A stretch of 64,000 nt of DNA, taken from Nocardia nova SH22a (GTDB lineage Bacteria > Actinomycetota > Actinomycetes > Mycobacteriales > Mycobacteriaceae). The position numbers and the translations under genes were made by a program. The DNA lies in NCBI RefSeq assembly GCF_000523235.1, contig NZ_CP006850.1, positions 806,001 to 870,000 on the forward strand, given 5' to 3'. Positions within the stretch are counted from its first letter, which is position 1. Each line of letters starts with the position of its first letter. Of the stretch, positions 9,226 to 17,871 are shown one piece after another. The notes under the pieces are model-generated. The model was not told where the DNA came from, did not search any database, and saw only the letters and a program-made list of their open reading frames with translations.

Positions 9226-10017
9226 CTAGGAATCCTGGCCGGGGCGCCCGTCGAGGAAATTGCCGATGATTTCGGCCGCCTCCTCCACATGGCTGATGTA
9301 GAGGTCGTGTCCGGCGCCTTCGATTACTGCCAGTTCGGTGTGGGGGCGGCGGGTGATCATGTCCTGGGCGTGCTCCGGTGGGACTACCGGGCTGTCGCCG
9401 CCGAGTAACAGCAGGGCACGGTGTGGGCTGCCGGTCCAATCCGGCCACCAGTCTCCGATGACGCCGCGCTTGGCGGCCCGCATGTCTTCGGCGTTCCACA
9501 GGAAGTGCCAGCCGCGCTCGTCTTCGACGGCGCTTTCCTGGAAATGCAGGATCGCGTCGGGGCGGCGCAATCGGCCGATGGTGTCGCGTAGTTCGGTCAG
9601 GCTCGAGAACCGGTCGGGCAGTTCGGCGAGCCAGGGATCCTCGAATGGGCCCGCTACCGCCGGAAAGTCCATGGCCACAAAGGATTCCACCAAATCCGGG
9701 CGGCGCGCCGCCAGTTGGTAGGCATTGATGGCGCCGAGCGAGTGGCCGATGATCGGCACCGGGCCCAGGTCCAATTTCTCGATGACGGCCGCGGTGTCGT
9801 CCAGGTATGCCGTGCGCGAATAGTCCCCGGGCTTGTCGGACAGGCCGTGGCCGCGCTGGTCCACGGCGATGATCCGGCGGTTCAGCCGGTGCGCCAGCGG
9901 CATCCAGCCGCGACCGCGGCCGTAGGCGCCGTGCAGCGCGAGGATCGGATCGCCGGGGCCGCCGGAATCGACATAGGCCAGGCGGACGCCATCGGGGGTG
10001 GTGAGGTATTCGGTCAT
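9226..10017 (-). CDS. alpha/beta hydrolase
   Basis: 263 aa. The nucleophile elbow is GHSLGA (Ser near residue 92), the oxyanion-hole region LHGAYGRG (~29-36), and a catalytic His lies in GAGHDLYISH near the C-terminus. An acidic residue in LLLGGDSP is the likely third member of the triad. The shape resembles epoxide hydrolases and haloperoxidase-like enzymes; the substrate is unknown. It diverges from the PadR regulator across a 77-bp gap with a 13-bp perfect inverted repeat, so it is the likely PadR target. Confidence 0.87.
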   Translation of the reverse strand: MTEYLTTPDGVRLAYVDSGGPGDPILALHGAYGRGRGWMPLAHRLNRRIIAVDQRGHGLSDKPGDYSRTAYLDDTAAVIEKLDLGPVPIIGHSLGAINAYQLAARRPDLVESFVAMDFPAVAGPFEDPWLAELPDRFSSLTELRDTIGRLRRPDAILHFQESAVEDERGWHFLWNAEDMRAAKRGVIGDWWPDWTGSPHRALLLLGGDSPVVPPEHAQDMITRRPHTELAVIEGAGHDLYISHVEEAAEIIGNFLDGRPGQDS

Positions 10018-10035
10018 GTAGGTGACTCTAATCGA

Positions 10036-10088
10036 GACTCTCGAATCGAGGCAACTCTTTTAGAGATAAGTCGATTCGAGAGTAGGGT
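10036..10088 (+). promoter_or_regulatory. PadR operator and leaderless promoter
   Basis: A perfect inverted repeat, ACTCTCGAATCGA (10037-10049) and TCGATTCGAGAGT (10071-10083), is separated by 21 bp. Each arm contains the palindromic core TCGAWTCGA. A smaller dyad, CTCTTTTAGAG, lies between the arms. The right arm abuts a -10 hexamer TAGGGT (10083-10088) that ends six bases before the padR ATG, so bound repressor would block both divergent promoters. Confidence 0.6.
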
Positions 10089-10094
10089 GAGCGC

Positions 10095-10622
10095 ATGCTG
10101 GAGCTGAGCATTCTGGGCTTTCTCTACGAGCAGCCGATGCACGCCTACGAGCTGCGGCAACGCATCTCCGGACTGTCCGGGCACGTGCGGCCGGTCAGCG
10201 ACGGTGCGCTCTATCCCGCCATCAATCGGCTGCGCGCGGCCGGACTGGTCGACAAACAGACCGATGCCGGGAGCAACAGGCAGTTGCTCTCGCTCACCGA
10301 GGCCGGGCGGGCGGAACTGCTGCGGCGACTGCGCGAGCCGTCCGAGGTGGAGATCACCGACCGCAACAATTTCTTCGTCCTGCTCGCGTTCCTCGGCTAC
10401 CTCACCGATCCCGCCGAGCAGATCGCGGTGCTGCGCCGTCGCCTCACCTTCTACGAACAGCCCGCCAGCTGGTTCTACGAACAGGGCCGGCCGCTGCGCG
10501 CGGCCGATATGACCGACCGATTCCGGCGCGGCATGCTCACCCTCGGCGCCGCCACCCGCCGCGCCGACAAGGAGTGGCTGCGGACCCAGATCGCGGAGCT
10601 GGAGGAGCAGGTGCGGTCGTGA
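10095..10622 (+). CDS. PadR-family transcriptional regulator
   Basis: 175 aa. The N-terminal winged helix starts MLELSILGFLYEQPMHAYELRQRI, followed by VSDGALYPAINRLRAAGLV, both typical of PadR. The C-terminal half is a helical dimerisation domain (Vir_C-like). No Shine-Dalgarno sequence precedes the ATG; TAGGGT ends exactly six bases upstream, so the mRNA is probably leaderless. It likely represses itself and the divergent hydrolase through the inverted repeat at 10037-10083. The effector is unknown; many PadR proteins sense phenolics or drugs. Confidence 0.9.
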   Translation: MLELSILGFLYEQPMHAYELRQRISGLSGHVRPVSDGALYPAINRLRAAGLVDKQTDAGSNRQLLSLTEAGRAELLRRLREPSEVEITDRNNFFVLLAFLGYLTDPAEQIAVLRRRLTFYEQPASWFYEQGRPLRAADMTDRFRRGMLTLGAATRRADKEWLRTQIAELEEQVRS

Positions 10623-10631
10623 TCCGCGCGT

Positions 10632-11447
10632 TCAGGCCGGACGGTCCCCGCCGGAATTCGCGCGGCGCGGGCGCTTCGGCAGTGGACGGTCGTTCGTGAT
10701 CCGCTCGAGGAACGCGTGCGGATCGTCGATGATCGGCCCGGTGGGCATGCTGAAGAAATCGGCTCCCGGGGTGGCGATCAGGGAGAGGTTCGGGTCCGTG
10801 CGCCAGGGGGCTTCGACGCTCAGCGACCAGGAATGCAGGTGGGTGCGGGCGTAGGCGCCGGACTTGTCGAACAGTGGATCACCGGCGATCGGATAGCCGA
10901 CCCAGGCCAGGTGGACCCGGATCTGGTGGCGGCGTCCGGTGACCGGACGCGCCAGCAGAACCGTGTGCCGCTCGGTGCGGGCCACCACGGTGAACTCGGT
11001 GCGGGAGGGGTAGTTCTTGCCCTCGAGCAGGTCGTTGTCGGCGACCGTCCAGACCTCGCCGTCGCGGCGGATGGTCTCGCGCGGTGCCGCGATGCGCACC
11101 CGGTTCTTGCGGCCGACACTCAGCGGGAGGTCGATGACGCCGGTGTCGGGAAGATCGGTCGCGGGGGTGATGACCAGATAGCGCTTCTCTGCGGTCTGCT
11201 TGTTGAACTGCCTGGTCAGGCCGCCGTGGGCGCTCAGTTCCTTGGCGAACAGCACCAGGCCCGAGGTGACCTTGTCGATGCGGTGCACCGGATACAGCGT
11301 GATGCCCTCCGCCGCGGCGAGCTCGACCATATCGGTGTCGTGCCGTTCCCCGGTCACCGCGATGCCCGCCGGTTTGTTCAGCGCGATGATCGCCGCGTCC
11401 TCCTCGACGAGGCATTGCTGCGCCAGCTGTGTCCAACCCATCTCCAC
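10632..11447 (-). CDS. RluA-type RNA pseudouridine synthase
   Basis: 271 aa. The catalytic motif HRIDKVTSGLVLFAK (family form HRLDxxTSG, Asp being the nucleophile) lies near residue 55. IIALNKPAGIAV precedes it, and GRRHQIRVHLAWVGYPIAGDPLF is the usual C-terminal half of the active site. There is no N-terminal S4 domain. The enzyme isomerises uridine to pseudouridine in rRNA or tRNA; the target position cannot be predicted. It converges tightly with padR (9-bp gap). Confidence 0.87.
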   Translation of the reverse strand: MEMGWTQLAQQCLVEEDAAIIALNKPAGIAVTGERHDTDMVELAAAEGITLYPVHRIDKVTSGLVLFAKELSAHGGLTRQFNKQTAEKRYLVITPATDLPDTGVIDLPLSVGRKNRVRIAAPRETIRRDGEVWTVADNDLLEGKNYPSRTEFTVVARTERHTVLLARPVTGRRHQIRVHLAWVGYPIAGDPLFDKSGAYARTHLHSWSLSVEAPWRTDPNLSLIATPGADFFSMPTGPIIDDPHAFLERITNDRPLPKRPRRANSGGDRPA

Positions 11448-11518
11448 CAGGTCAGACTAGAGGGCGTCTCGGTGTCCGATTGTCGCCAGGAGGGGCGAAC
11501 GGCGGTCGTGGCGATGTG

Positions 11519-13312
11519 CTAGAGCCAGGCGTCGTCCAGGTCCAGGGTGGTGCGGTCCATTCCGTCCAGAAGGTCGAAAAGCGGTGCGGTGCGCGGCAAT
11601 TCCCAGTGATAGAAGTAGCGGGCCGCCGCCCGCTTGCCGCGATGGAAGTCCTCGGTACCGGCGTCGGCGGCCACCGCCTGTTCGAGCCAGATCCAGGCGA
11701 GCACCACATGTCCGAACGCCTCCAGGTAGGCGGACGAATTTGCCAGTGCTGCTTCCGGATTCGCATCCCGCCAGACGGTCGCGGTGGTGGTGGCGATCCG
11801 CCCGCCCGCCGCGGCCAGCGCATCGGCGAAATCGCCGAGTTCCCCGTCGCCGGTGGCACGGGCCCGGTCGACGGTCTCGCCCATGGTGTCCAGCAGCAGT
11901 GTCAGCGCCGCGCCGCCGTCGGCGGTCACCGCGCGCCCGAGCAGATCGAGGCTCTGAATGCCGTGCGTGCCTTCGTGAATCGGATTGAGCCGGTTGTCGC
12001 GGTAATGCTGTTCGACGTCGTAGTCGCGGGTGTAGCCCGCGCCGCCGTGCACCTGGATGGCGAGGTCGTTGGCGGCCAGGCACCACTGACTCGGCCAGCT
12101 CTTGGCGATCGGGGTGAGTACCCGCAGCAGCAGGCCGGTGTGCGCGGCCTCGTCGGCGTCGAGGGCGCTGCGCTGCCGGTCGATCAGTGTCGCGCAGTAC
12201 AGCTGGAGACCGAGTGCGCCTTCGGCATACGCCTTCTGCGCCAGCAACATTCGCCGCACATCCGGATGCCGGACGATGGGGATCTGCGCGCCGCCCTTCG
12301 CCGCGACCGCCCGGCCCTGCGGCCGGTTGCGGGCATAGTCGAGCGCCTTGAGATATCCGGTGTAGCCCAGCGAGGTGGCGGCCAGGCCGACCCCGAGCCG
12401 CGCCTCGTTCATCATGTGGAACATGTAGCTGAGCCCGCGGTTGGGTTCGCCCACCAGATACCCCACCGCACCCGGCTCTCCGCCGGGCGTGAAGGCTCCG
12501 TCACCGAAGACCGGCGCGGTGTTGACCGTGCCCCGCCAGCCCATCTTGTGATTGATTCCGGCGAGCACCACATCGTTGCGCTCGCCGAGCGAACCATCCT
12601 CGGCGGGAAGGAATTTCGGCACGATGAACAGTGAGATGCCGCGGGTACCGGTGTCCGATCCCGGGATACGTGCCAGCACCAGATGCACGATGTTCTCCGA
12701 GAGATCGTGGTCGCCTCCGGAGATCCACATCTTGCGGCCGAACAGCCGGTAGCTGCCGTCACCGGCCGGCACCGCCTTGGTGGTGATATCGGCCAGCGAC
12801 GATCCGGCCTGCGGTTCCGACAGCGCCATCGTGCCGAACCAGCGCCCGCTGAGCATCGGCCGCACGAAACGGTCGATCTGCGCCGGATCGGCGTGGGCGG
12901 CAAGTAGATTCGCATTGCCGATGGTGAGCAGCGCATAGCTGGCGGTGGCCACATTGGCGGCATAGAACCAGGACATGCACGCGGTGAACACGGTGTGCGG
13001 CAACTGCATACCGCCGATCCGCTCGTCCATGGCGGCGCCGACGAATCCGGCCTCGCCGAAGGCCGACAGCGCCGCGGCCACCTCGGGGATGATGTGCACC
13101 TTCTCCCCGTCGAAGGTGGGTTCGTGCAGATCACCCTCGCGGTTGTGCGGAGCGAAATACTTCTCGGCCAGCTCCCGGCTCAGCGCGAGGACCTGGTCGA
13201 AGGTCTCGCGGCTGTGCTCGTGGTAGCGCTCGCGCTCGGTCAGCCGGGGAACGTCGAGCCACTCGTAGAGCAGGAAGTCGAGATCGCGCGCGGACATGAT
13301 GAGCGAATCCAT
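11519..13312 (-). CDS. acyl-CoA dehydrogenase, long form with C-terminal extension
   Basis: 597 aa from ATG 13312, preceded by GAGG at about 8 bp; ATG 13297 is an alternative. It is longer than the usual 380-400 aa because of extra N- and C-terminal domains, as in FadE5- or DmdC-type enzymes. Visible family motifs are GTMALSEPQAGSSLADI (FAD/substrate loop), KMWISGGDHDLSENIVHLVLA, and VHGGAGYTRDYDVEQHYRDNRL. The likely catalytic Glu lies in the C-terminal NPIHEGTHGIQSLDLLGR. It oxidises an acyl-CoA at C2-C3 with electrons passing to ETF. A TetR gene lies 71 bp upstream on the same strand and may control it. Confidence 0.88.
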   Translation of the reverse strand: MDSLIMSARDLDFLLYEWLDVPRLTERERYHEHSRETFDQVLALSRELAEKYFAPHNREGDLHEPTFDGEKVHIIPEVAAALSAFGEAGFVGAAMDERIGGMQLPHTVFTACMSWFYAANVATASYALLTIGNANLLAAHADPAQIDRFVRPMLSGRWFGTMALSEPQAGSSLADITTKAVPAGDGSYRLFGRKMWISGGDHDLSENIVHLVLARIPGSDTGTRGISLFIVPKFLPAEDGSLGERNDVVLAGINHKMGWRGTVNTAPVFGDGAFTPGGEPGAVGYLVGEPNRGLSYMFHMMNEARLGVGLAATSLGYTGYLKALDYARNRPQGRAVAAKGGAQIPIVRHPDVRRMLLAQKAYAEGALGLQLYCATLIDRQRSALDADEAAHTGLLLRVLTPIAKSWPSQWCLAANDLAIQVHGGAGYTRDYDVEQHYRDNRLNPIHEGTHGIQSLDLLGRAVTADGGAALTLLLDTMGETVDRARATGDGELGDFADALAAAGGRIATTTATVWRDANPEAALANSSAYLEAFGHVVLAWIWLEQAVAADAGTEDFHRGKRAAARYFYHWELPRTAPLFDLLDGMDRTTLDLDDAWL

Positions 13313-13383
13313 AGCACCAGCCTCGTGTGCGAACGCGCTACGCGCAAGGGACCTGTCCCGCCGCACACGACACGACCGGCGTG

Positions 13384-13962
13384 TCAGGGGCGCCGGGACA
13401 ACAGTGGTGCGAGGAAACGCTCCAGCATGGCGCGCTCCTCGGCCTCGTCCCGGCCGGGAACGGTGAGCAGCGAGACGATGATCCGGGTCAGCCAGCGGGC
13501 CAGCAGGACCGAATCACGGTCTCCGGCGAGGGTTTCCGAATCGAACAGCGATCGCCCCATGGCCTCGATGACCTGCGAGGTCTGTGCCATCTCCAGGGTC
13601 CGCCCGGCATCGTCGGGCCGGAACCAGGCGATCAGCAGGGGATCGGAACGCACGGCGCGCAGGCTGGCGAGTACCCCGGCCACCGCTCTCTCGCCTGGAT
13701 CGCCGATGGTCGCGATCTCGGCGGCAACGGTGGCCCCGACCCGTCGCGCCTCGCGGTGCACATAAGCCAGCTGAACGGCCTGACGACTGTCGAAATACCG
13801 GTACAGCGTGGCACGCGAGCAACCCGCGGCCTTGGCGATATCGCCCATCTGCGCGGCAGCGACACCTCGCGCCGCGAACAACTCCGCAGCCGCGTCGAGT
13901 ATGCGCTCGGCGGCCTGCAACGAACGCTCCTGAGTCAGCCAGTCCCGCCCATTTTGTGGCAT
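13384..13962 (-). CDS. TetR-family transcriptional regulator
   Basis: 192 aa from ATG 13962 with AAGGA seven bases upstream; a longer frame reaches 14130 but has no such signal. The N-terminal HTH is clear: AAERILDAAAELFAARGVAA, then MGDIAKAAGCSRATLYRYFDSR. The C-terminal ligand domain is unassigned. It reads toward the acyl-CoA dehydrogenase gene 71 bp downstream, whose expression it may control. Confidence 0.88.
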   Translation of the reverse strand: MPQNGRDWLTQERSLQAAERILDAAAELFAARGVAAAQMGDIAKAAGCSRATLYRYFDSRQAVQLAYVHREARRVGATVAAEIATIGDPGERAVAGVLASLRAVRSDPLLIAWFRPDDAGRTLEMAQTSQVIEAMGRSLFDSETLAGDRDSVLLARWLTRIIVSLLTVPGRDEAEERAMLERFLAPLLSRRP

Positions 13963-14166
13963 CAGGTGATCCTTCCCGTGTTCGCGCGCTATTGCCTCTC
14001 GCTCGGTCGACCGTTCCCGAACCGCGGTTGTCCAGACCGCGTTCCGGTTGGAACAGGACACCGGGTGATCACTCCGACCGCCTGTCGGCTCCCCCGTACG
14101 TGCGGTGCCGGGGCGAGGCGGACCGGGCAAGTGTTGTTATCGGTACGAGCGGTCCTTGGATGTCGC

Positions 14167-15387
14167 TCATGCGGCAGGCGTGAACGGAACGCTGACCGGC
14201 CAGCGTACGTAATTGCCCTCGGTGTAGCGCACCCCGTCGATGTCCACCGTGAAATCCGGGCAGCGGGTGAGCAGTTCCCGCAGGGCGATGGTGGCCTGCA
14301 TGCGCGCCGCGGCCGAGCCCAGGCAGTGGTGGTTGCCGTTGCCGAAGGTGAGGATGTTCTTCGGATTCCTCGTGACATCGAGAGTGCCCGCGTCCGGCCC
14401 GTATTCGTCCTCGTCCCGGTTCGCCGAGGCGTACAGCATGAGGACGCGGCGGCCCGCGGGAATGGTGACGCCGTGCAGTTCGACATCGCGGGTGGTGGTG
14501 CGGGCCAGGCCCTGCGCCGGTGAGGTCATCCGCAGGAATTCGTCGACCGAACCCGGGATCAGGTCCGGATCGTCCAGCAGGCGCCGCCGCTGCTCGGGTT
14601 CGGTGGTCAGCAGTTGCACCGCACCGCCCAGATTCCCGGTGGTGGTGTCGTTGCCGCCGGTGATCATCGTGAAGGCGAAGCCGATGATCTGCAGGATCTC
14701 ACCGACATCACCGTCCGAACCCAGTCCCGAGGCCACCAGGTGGGAGATGGTGTCGTCGGCGGGTTCGAGTTTGCGCTTGTCGATCATCGCGATGAAGTAC
14801 TGCGACAACTCGCCGACCGCGTCCTGCGCGTGCTGGATACCGCCGGTCGCCGAGGCCGCCACGATCGCCTCGCTCCACCCGTCGAACTTCGCCCGGTCGG
14901 CCTCGGGCACGCCGAGATAATGCGCCACCACCATGGTCGGCAGCGGTTTGAACAGCTCCGCCGAGATATCGCCGCCGCCCGCCGCGAGCAGCCGTTCCAG
15001 TCGCTCGACGACGAACTTCTCGACCGCGGGCCGGATCTCCTGCACCTGCCGGGGCGTGAACCCCTTGGCGACCCGGCGGCGGAAGACCGTGTGGTCCGGC
15101 GGATCGGTGAAGACGAACGGCCGGTTCTCCCCGAGCCCGATCTCGCTGAGGTCGTTGTAGTCGACCGTGAGCCCCTGCGCGGAGGAGAATGTCTCCGGAT
15201 CACGCACCGCCGCATACACATCCGCGTATCGCGAGAGCACGTAGTAATCGTCCTGCGGGCGGTGTTCGGGTACCACGTGATGTACGGGATCGGATTCGCG
15301 GAGGGCGGCGTACATCGGCCAGGGGTCGCGCCAGCCGTCGCCGGAGCGCAACGTGAACCGAGCGGGATGAGACATTGTGTTGCTCAT
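14167..15387 (-). CDS. cytochrome P450
   Basis: 406 aa from ATG 15387. The I-helix oxygen-activation motif is GGNDTTTG, the K-helix ExxR is EFLR, and the haem loop is FGNGNHHCLG with the ligand Cys. All are intact, so a catalytically competent bacterial class I P450 is expected, needing a ferredoxin and reductase. There is no Shine-Dalgarno sequence; TATCTT (15394-15399) ends six bases before the ATG, so a leaderless transcript starting at the ATG is likely. The substrate is unknown. It diverges from the APC permease. Confidence 0.88.
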   Translation of the reverse strand: MSNTMSHPARFTLRSGDGWRDPWPMYAALRESDPVHHVVPEHRPQDDYYVLSRYADVYAAVRDPETFSSAQGLTVDYNDLSEIGLGENRPFVFTDPPDHTVFRRRVAKGFTPRQVQEIRPAVEKFVVERLERLLAAGGGDISAELFKPLPTMVVAHYLGVPEADRAKFDGWSEAIVAASATGGIQHAQDAVGELSQYFIAMIDKRKLEPADDTISHLVASGLGSDGDVGEILQIIGFAFTMITGGNDTTTGNLGGAVQLLTTEPEQRRRLLDDPDLIPGSVDEFLRMTSPAQGLARTTTRDVELHGVTIPAGRRVLMLYASANRDEDEYGPDAGTLDVTRNPKNILTFGNGNHHCLGSAAARMQATIALRELLTRCPDFTVDIDGVRYTEGNYVRWPVSVPFTPAA

Positions 15388-15393
15388 GTATCG

Positions 15394-15399
15394 AAGATA
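15394..15399 (-). promoter_or_regulatory. -10 hexamer of leaderless P450 transcript
   Basis: TATCTT on the minus strand ends six bases upstream of the P450 ATG at 15387. This spacing puts the transcription start on the A of the start codon and explains the lack of a ribosome-binding site. Confidence 0.45.
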
Positions 15400-15521
15400 A
15401 GACAAATAGGCTCACATGTCTAGAACCTGTTGCAGAAGGTGCGGCCTTCCCGATGCCGCGCGGCGCTCGTCCGACCTGGGTACTGTGAATCCACCCCCGC
15501 CCCGGAGGACAAGGAGCGCCC

Positions 15522-16958
15522 GTGCGAACCAGTCCCGCAGTGCGAGAATTCTTCCGGCGCAAGCCGATCGATCAGATCGCCGAGGACGCCCCGACGAATC
15601 TGCATCGCGCACTGGGGTTGTGGCAGCTGACCGCGATCGGCGTCGGCGGCATCATCGGGGCCGGGATCTTCGCGCTGGCGGGCTCGGTCGCGCACGACAC
15701 CGCCGGGCCCGCGGTCCTGATCTCCTTCCTGATCGCGGGTGTGGCCAGTGCCGCGGCCGCGCTGTCCTATGCCGAATTCGCCGGGCTGATCCCGCGCGCC
15801 GGATCGGCCTACACCTACGGATACGCCGTTCTGGGGGAGCCGGTGGGCTGGTTCATCGGCTGGGATCTGCTGCTCGAGTACACCGCGATCGTGTCGGTGG
15901 TCGCGATCGGAATCTCCGGCTACATCCAATTCCTGTTGGGGCAGTGGGATATCGCGCTCCCGGACTGGATGCTGGGTGCGCCGGGGACCGGGCACGGCCA
16001 TGCGGTGGACCTGTTCGCGGCACTGCTGTGCCTGCTGATCGCCGCGTTGCTCAATCTGGGGATCCGTGCGGCGGCGCGATTCGAGACCTTCGTGGTGGGA
16101 ATCAAGATCGCGGTCGTCGTGGTGGTGATCGTGGTGGGTTTCTTCCACATCCACACCGCCAACTACCACCCGTACTTCCCGTTCGGATTCTCCGGCGCGG
16201 TCACCGGTGCGGCGACGGTGTTCTTCGCGGTCTTCGGCTACGACGCCATGTCCACCGCCGCCGAGGAGTCCGTGGACGCGAAACGTCATCTGCCCAAGGC
16301 GATTCTGCTGTCGCTGGTGATCTCGATGATCCTCTACGTCCTGGTGTGCCTGGTGCTGACCGGGATGCAGCACTACACCGAGATCGATCCGGAGAGCGGC
16401 CTGTCCTCGGCCTTCGCCTCGGTCGGCCTGCCGGGGCTGGGCAGCCTGATCGCCGCCGGCGCGATCGTCGGCATCATGACGGTGCTGTTCACCTTCATGC
16501 TCGGCGCCACCCGCGTCTGGTACTCGATGAGCCGAGACGGGTTGCTGCCCAGGTGGTTCGCCAAGACGCACCCGGTGCGGCAGGTGCCCACCCGGATCAC
16601 CTGGATCGTCGGGATCGCGTCCGCGGTGATCGCGGGACTGCTGCCGATCGGGGAGGCTGCCGAGCTGACCAATATCGGAATCCTGCTGGCGTTCATCGTG
16701 GTCTGCGTCGCGGTGATCGTGCTGCGCTACCGGCGACCCGATCTGCCCCGCGCCTTCCGCACTCCGGGGATGCCGGTGGTGCCGCTGATCGGCATCGGAT
16801 TCTCGATCTGGCTCATCACCTACCTGCAGCCCGCCACCTGGTTGCGCTTCGCGGTCTGGTTCGTCATCGGGCTCGTCGTCTATCTCGCCTACAGCCGCCG
16901 CCACTCCCTGCTGGCCGGACGCGGTACCGACCGGCCGGATGCGCCCGCTCGGGCCTAG
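15522..16958 (+). CDS. APC-family amino acid permease
   Basis: 478 aa with a GTG start and a strong GGAGGACAAGGAG upstream. About 12 membrane segments are visible. The N-terminal GVGGIIGAGIFALAG is the consensus substrate/ion-binding loop of the amino acid-polyamine-organocation family, and FGYDAMSTAAEE matches the cationic-amino-acid transporter (CAT) branch. Members import amino acids by proton or exchange coupling. The exact substrate is not predictable. It stands alone, divergent from the P450. Confidence 0.87.
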   Translation: MRTSPAVREFFRRKPIDQIAEDAPTNLHRALGLWQLTAIGVGGIIGAGIFALAGSVAHDTAGPAVLISFLIAGVASAAAALSYAEFAGLIPRAGSAYTYGYAVLGEPVGWFIGWDLLLEYTAIVSVVAIGISGYIQFLLGQWDIALPDWMLGAPGTGHGHAVDLFAALLCLLIAALLNLGIRAAARFETFVVGIKIAVVVVVIVVGFFHIHTANYHPYFPFGFSGAVTGAATVFFAVFGYDAMSTAAEESVDAKRHLPKAILLSLVISMILYVLVCLVLTGMQHYTEIDPESGLSSAFASVGLPGLGSLIAAGAIVGIMTVLFTFMLGATRVWYSMSRDGLLPRWFAKTHPVRQVPTRITWIVGIASAVIAGLLPIGEAAELTNIGILLAFIVVCVAVIVLRYRRPDLPRAFRTPGMPVVPLIGIGFSIWLITYLQPATWLRFAVWFVIGLVVYLAYSRRHSLLAGRGTDRPDAPARA

Positions 16959-16979
16959 GAATTGTATCGAGATAACAGC

Positions 16980-17037
16980 AATATCTGAGAGATATTCGAT
17001 ATTTACCGGTTCGTTATACGAATTGGTGTGTTCGTAT
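16980..17037 (+). promoter_or_regulatory. two dyads in AT-rich leader of the NlpC/P60 gene
   Basis: The perfect palindrome AATATCTGAGAGATATT (16980-16996) and the inverted repeat ATACGAA...TTCGTAT (17016-17022 and 17031-17037) lie in a stretch much richer in A/T than its surroundings, between the permease stop and the NlpC/P60 start. They could be operators or RNA stems. The first could also serve as a transcription end for the permease, though no T-run follows. Confidence 0.4.
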
Positions 17038-17147
17038 TTGGTTTCCATCCGGTCGTGGCGAATCATTGCTCCCCGGATTCGACGATCGACAGATCACCGT
17101 GGTGTTCGCTCAATCTGCTCTCGATACGAGATTCGGAGGAACGCATC

Positions 17148-17711
17148 ATGGCAGGAACCGATGAGGGTCGATGTACCCGTCTGCTCCGTCGTTTTACCTG
17201 GTCAGCAGCGGCAGCGCTGATCGTTCTCCCCGGCGTGACGGGATTCGCGGGCGCGGCGCACGCGGAATCCCCATTACCCGCCCCGGTCATCCCCGGAATT
17301 TCTCTTCCGCCCGGGTTCTCAATTCCCGGGCTCTTCCCGGGAAATCCCCCGGCCCCGGCGCCGGCCCCATCGCCCGGTGAGCGGGCGCTCGCGGCGGCGG
17401 AAACCAAAATCGGATCGTCCTACGTCTCCGGCGCGGCCGGGCCGGACGCCTTCGACTGCTCGGGCCTGGTCCAGTGGGCCTATCGGCAGGCGGGCATCGA
17501 TCTGCCGCGCACGAGCTACGACCAACTGGCCGCCGGTACGCCGGTGGACCTGGACGCTCTGCGGCCCGGTGATCTGGTGTCCTTCTACGGCGGCGGTCAT
17601 TCCGCGCTGTACGCCGGTGACGGCTCCGTGGTGCATGCCGCCGGAAACGGTTCCGGCGTGGTGCGTTCACCGCTTTCGCAGATGCCGGTGACCGGCGCGC
17701 GGCGCTACTGA
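17148..17711 (+). CDS. secreted NlpC/P60 cell-wall hydrolase
   Basis: 187 aa from ATG 17148 with GGAGGA at ideal spacing; the longer frame to 17028 lacks such a signal. Residues 1-40 form a Sec signal peptide with cleavage likely after AHA. A Pro-rich linker (~43-78) follows, then the NlpC/P60 domain. That domain has catalytic Cys in FDCSGLVQWAYRQAG, His in GGGHSALYAG, and a third polar residue in VVHAAG. Such enzymes cut peptidoglycan stem peptides, usually between D-Glu and diaminopimelate. It resembles the short single-domain mycobacterial Rip proteins. Confidence 0.9.
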   Translation: MAGTDEGRCTRLLRRFTWSAAAALIVLPGVTGFAGAAHAESPLPAPVIPGISLPPGFSIPGLFPGNPPAPAPAPSPGERALAAAETKIGSSYVSGAAGPDAFDCSGLVQWAYRQAGIDLPRTSYDQLAAGTPVDLDALRPGDLVSFYGGGHSALYAGDGSVVHAAGNGSGVVRSPLSQMPVTGARRY

Positions 17712-17760
17712 GCCGGTCGCGCCCGGCGCGGAATTCACGGTTCGGATCCGGTGCGGGAAT

Positions 17761-17810
17761 ATGGTGCGCGACAATGTGAAGCGAGATCGCTCGTCATTGT
17801 CCAGCACCAT
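17761..17810. repeat. 50-bp dyad element (strong stem-loop)
   Basis: Exactly 50 bp, symmetric about 17785/17786. Of 25 opposed positions, 19 pair. Three stem blocks (7, 7 and 5 bp) are separated by 2x2 and 3x3 mismatched internal loops, and the outer arms read ATGGTGC and GCACCAT. It begins 49 bp after the NlpC/P60 stop. No T-run follows, so a simple intrinsic terminator is not obvious. It could be a bidirectional terminator, a protein site or a small palindromic repeat. Confidence 0.6.
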
Positions 17811-17871
17811 CCGATCAGCACCGTATACCGGCAGCGTCCGCCCGGTAACGCGAATCGTGGAGGAGGGGCCG

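Noticed and set aside
15420..17066. 548-codon minus-strand frame across the permease
   Set aside because: The plus strand has a 12-helix APC permease with a good ribosome site; the minus product is His/Gln/Asp-rich without structure.
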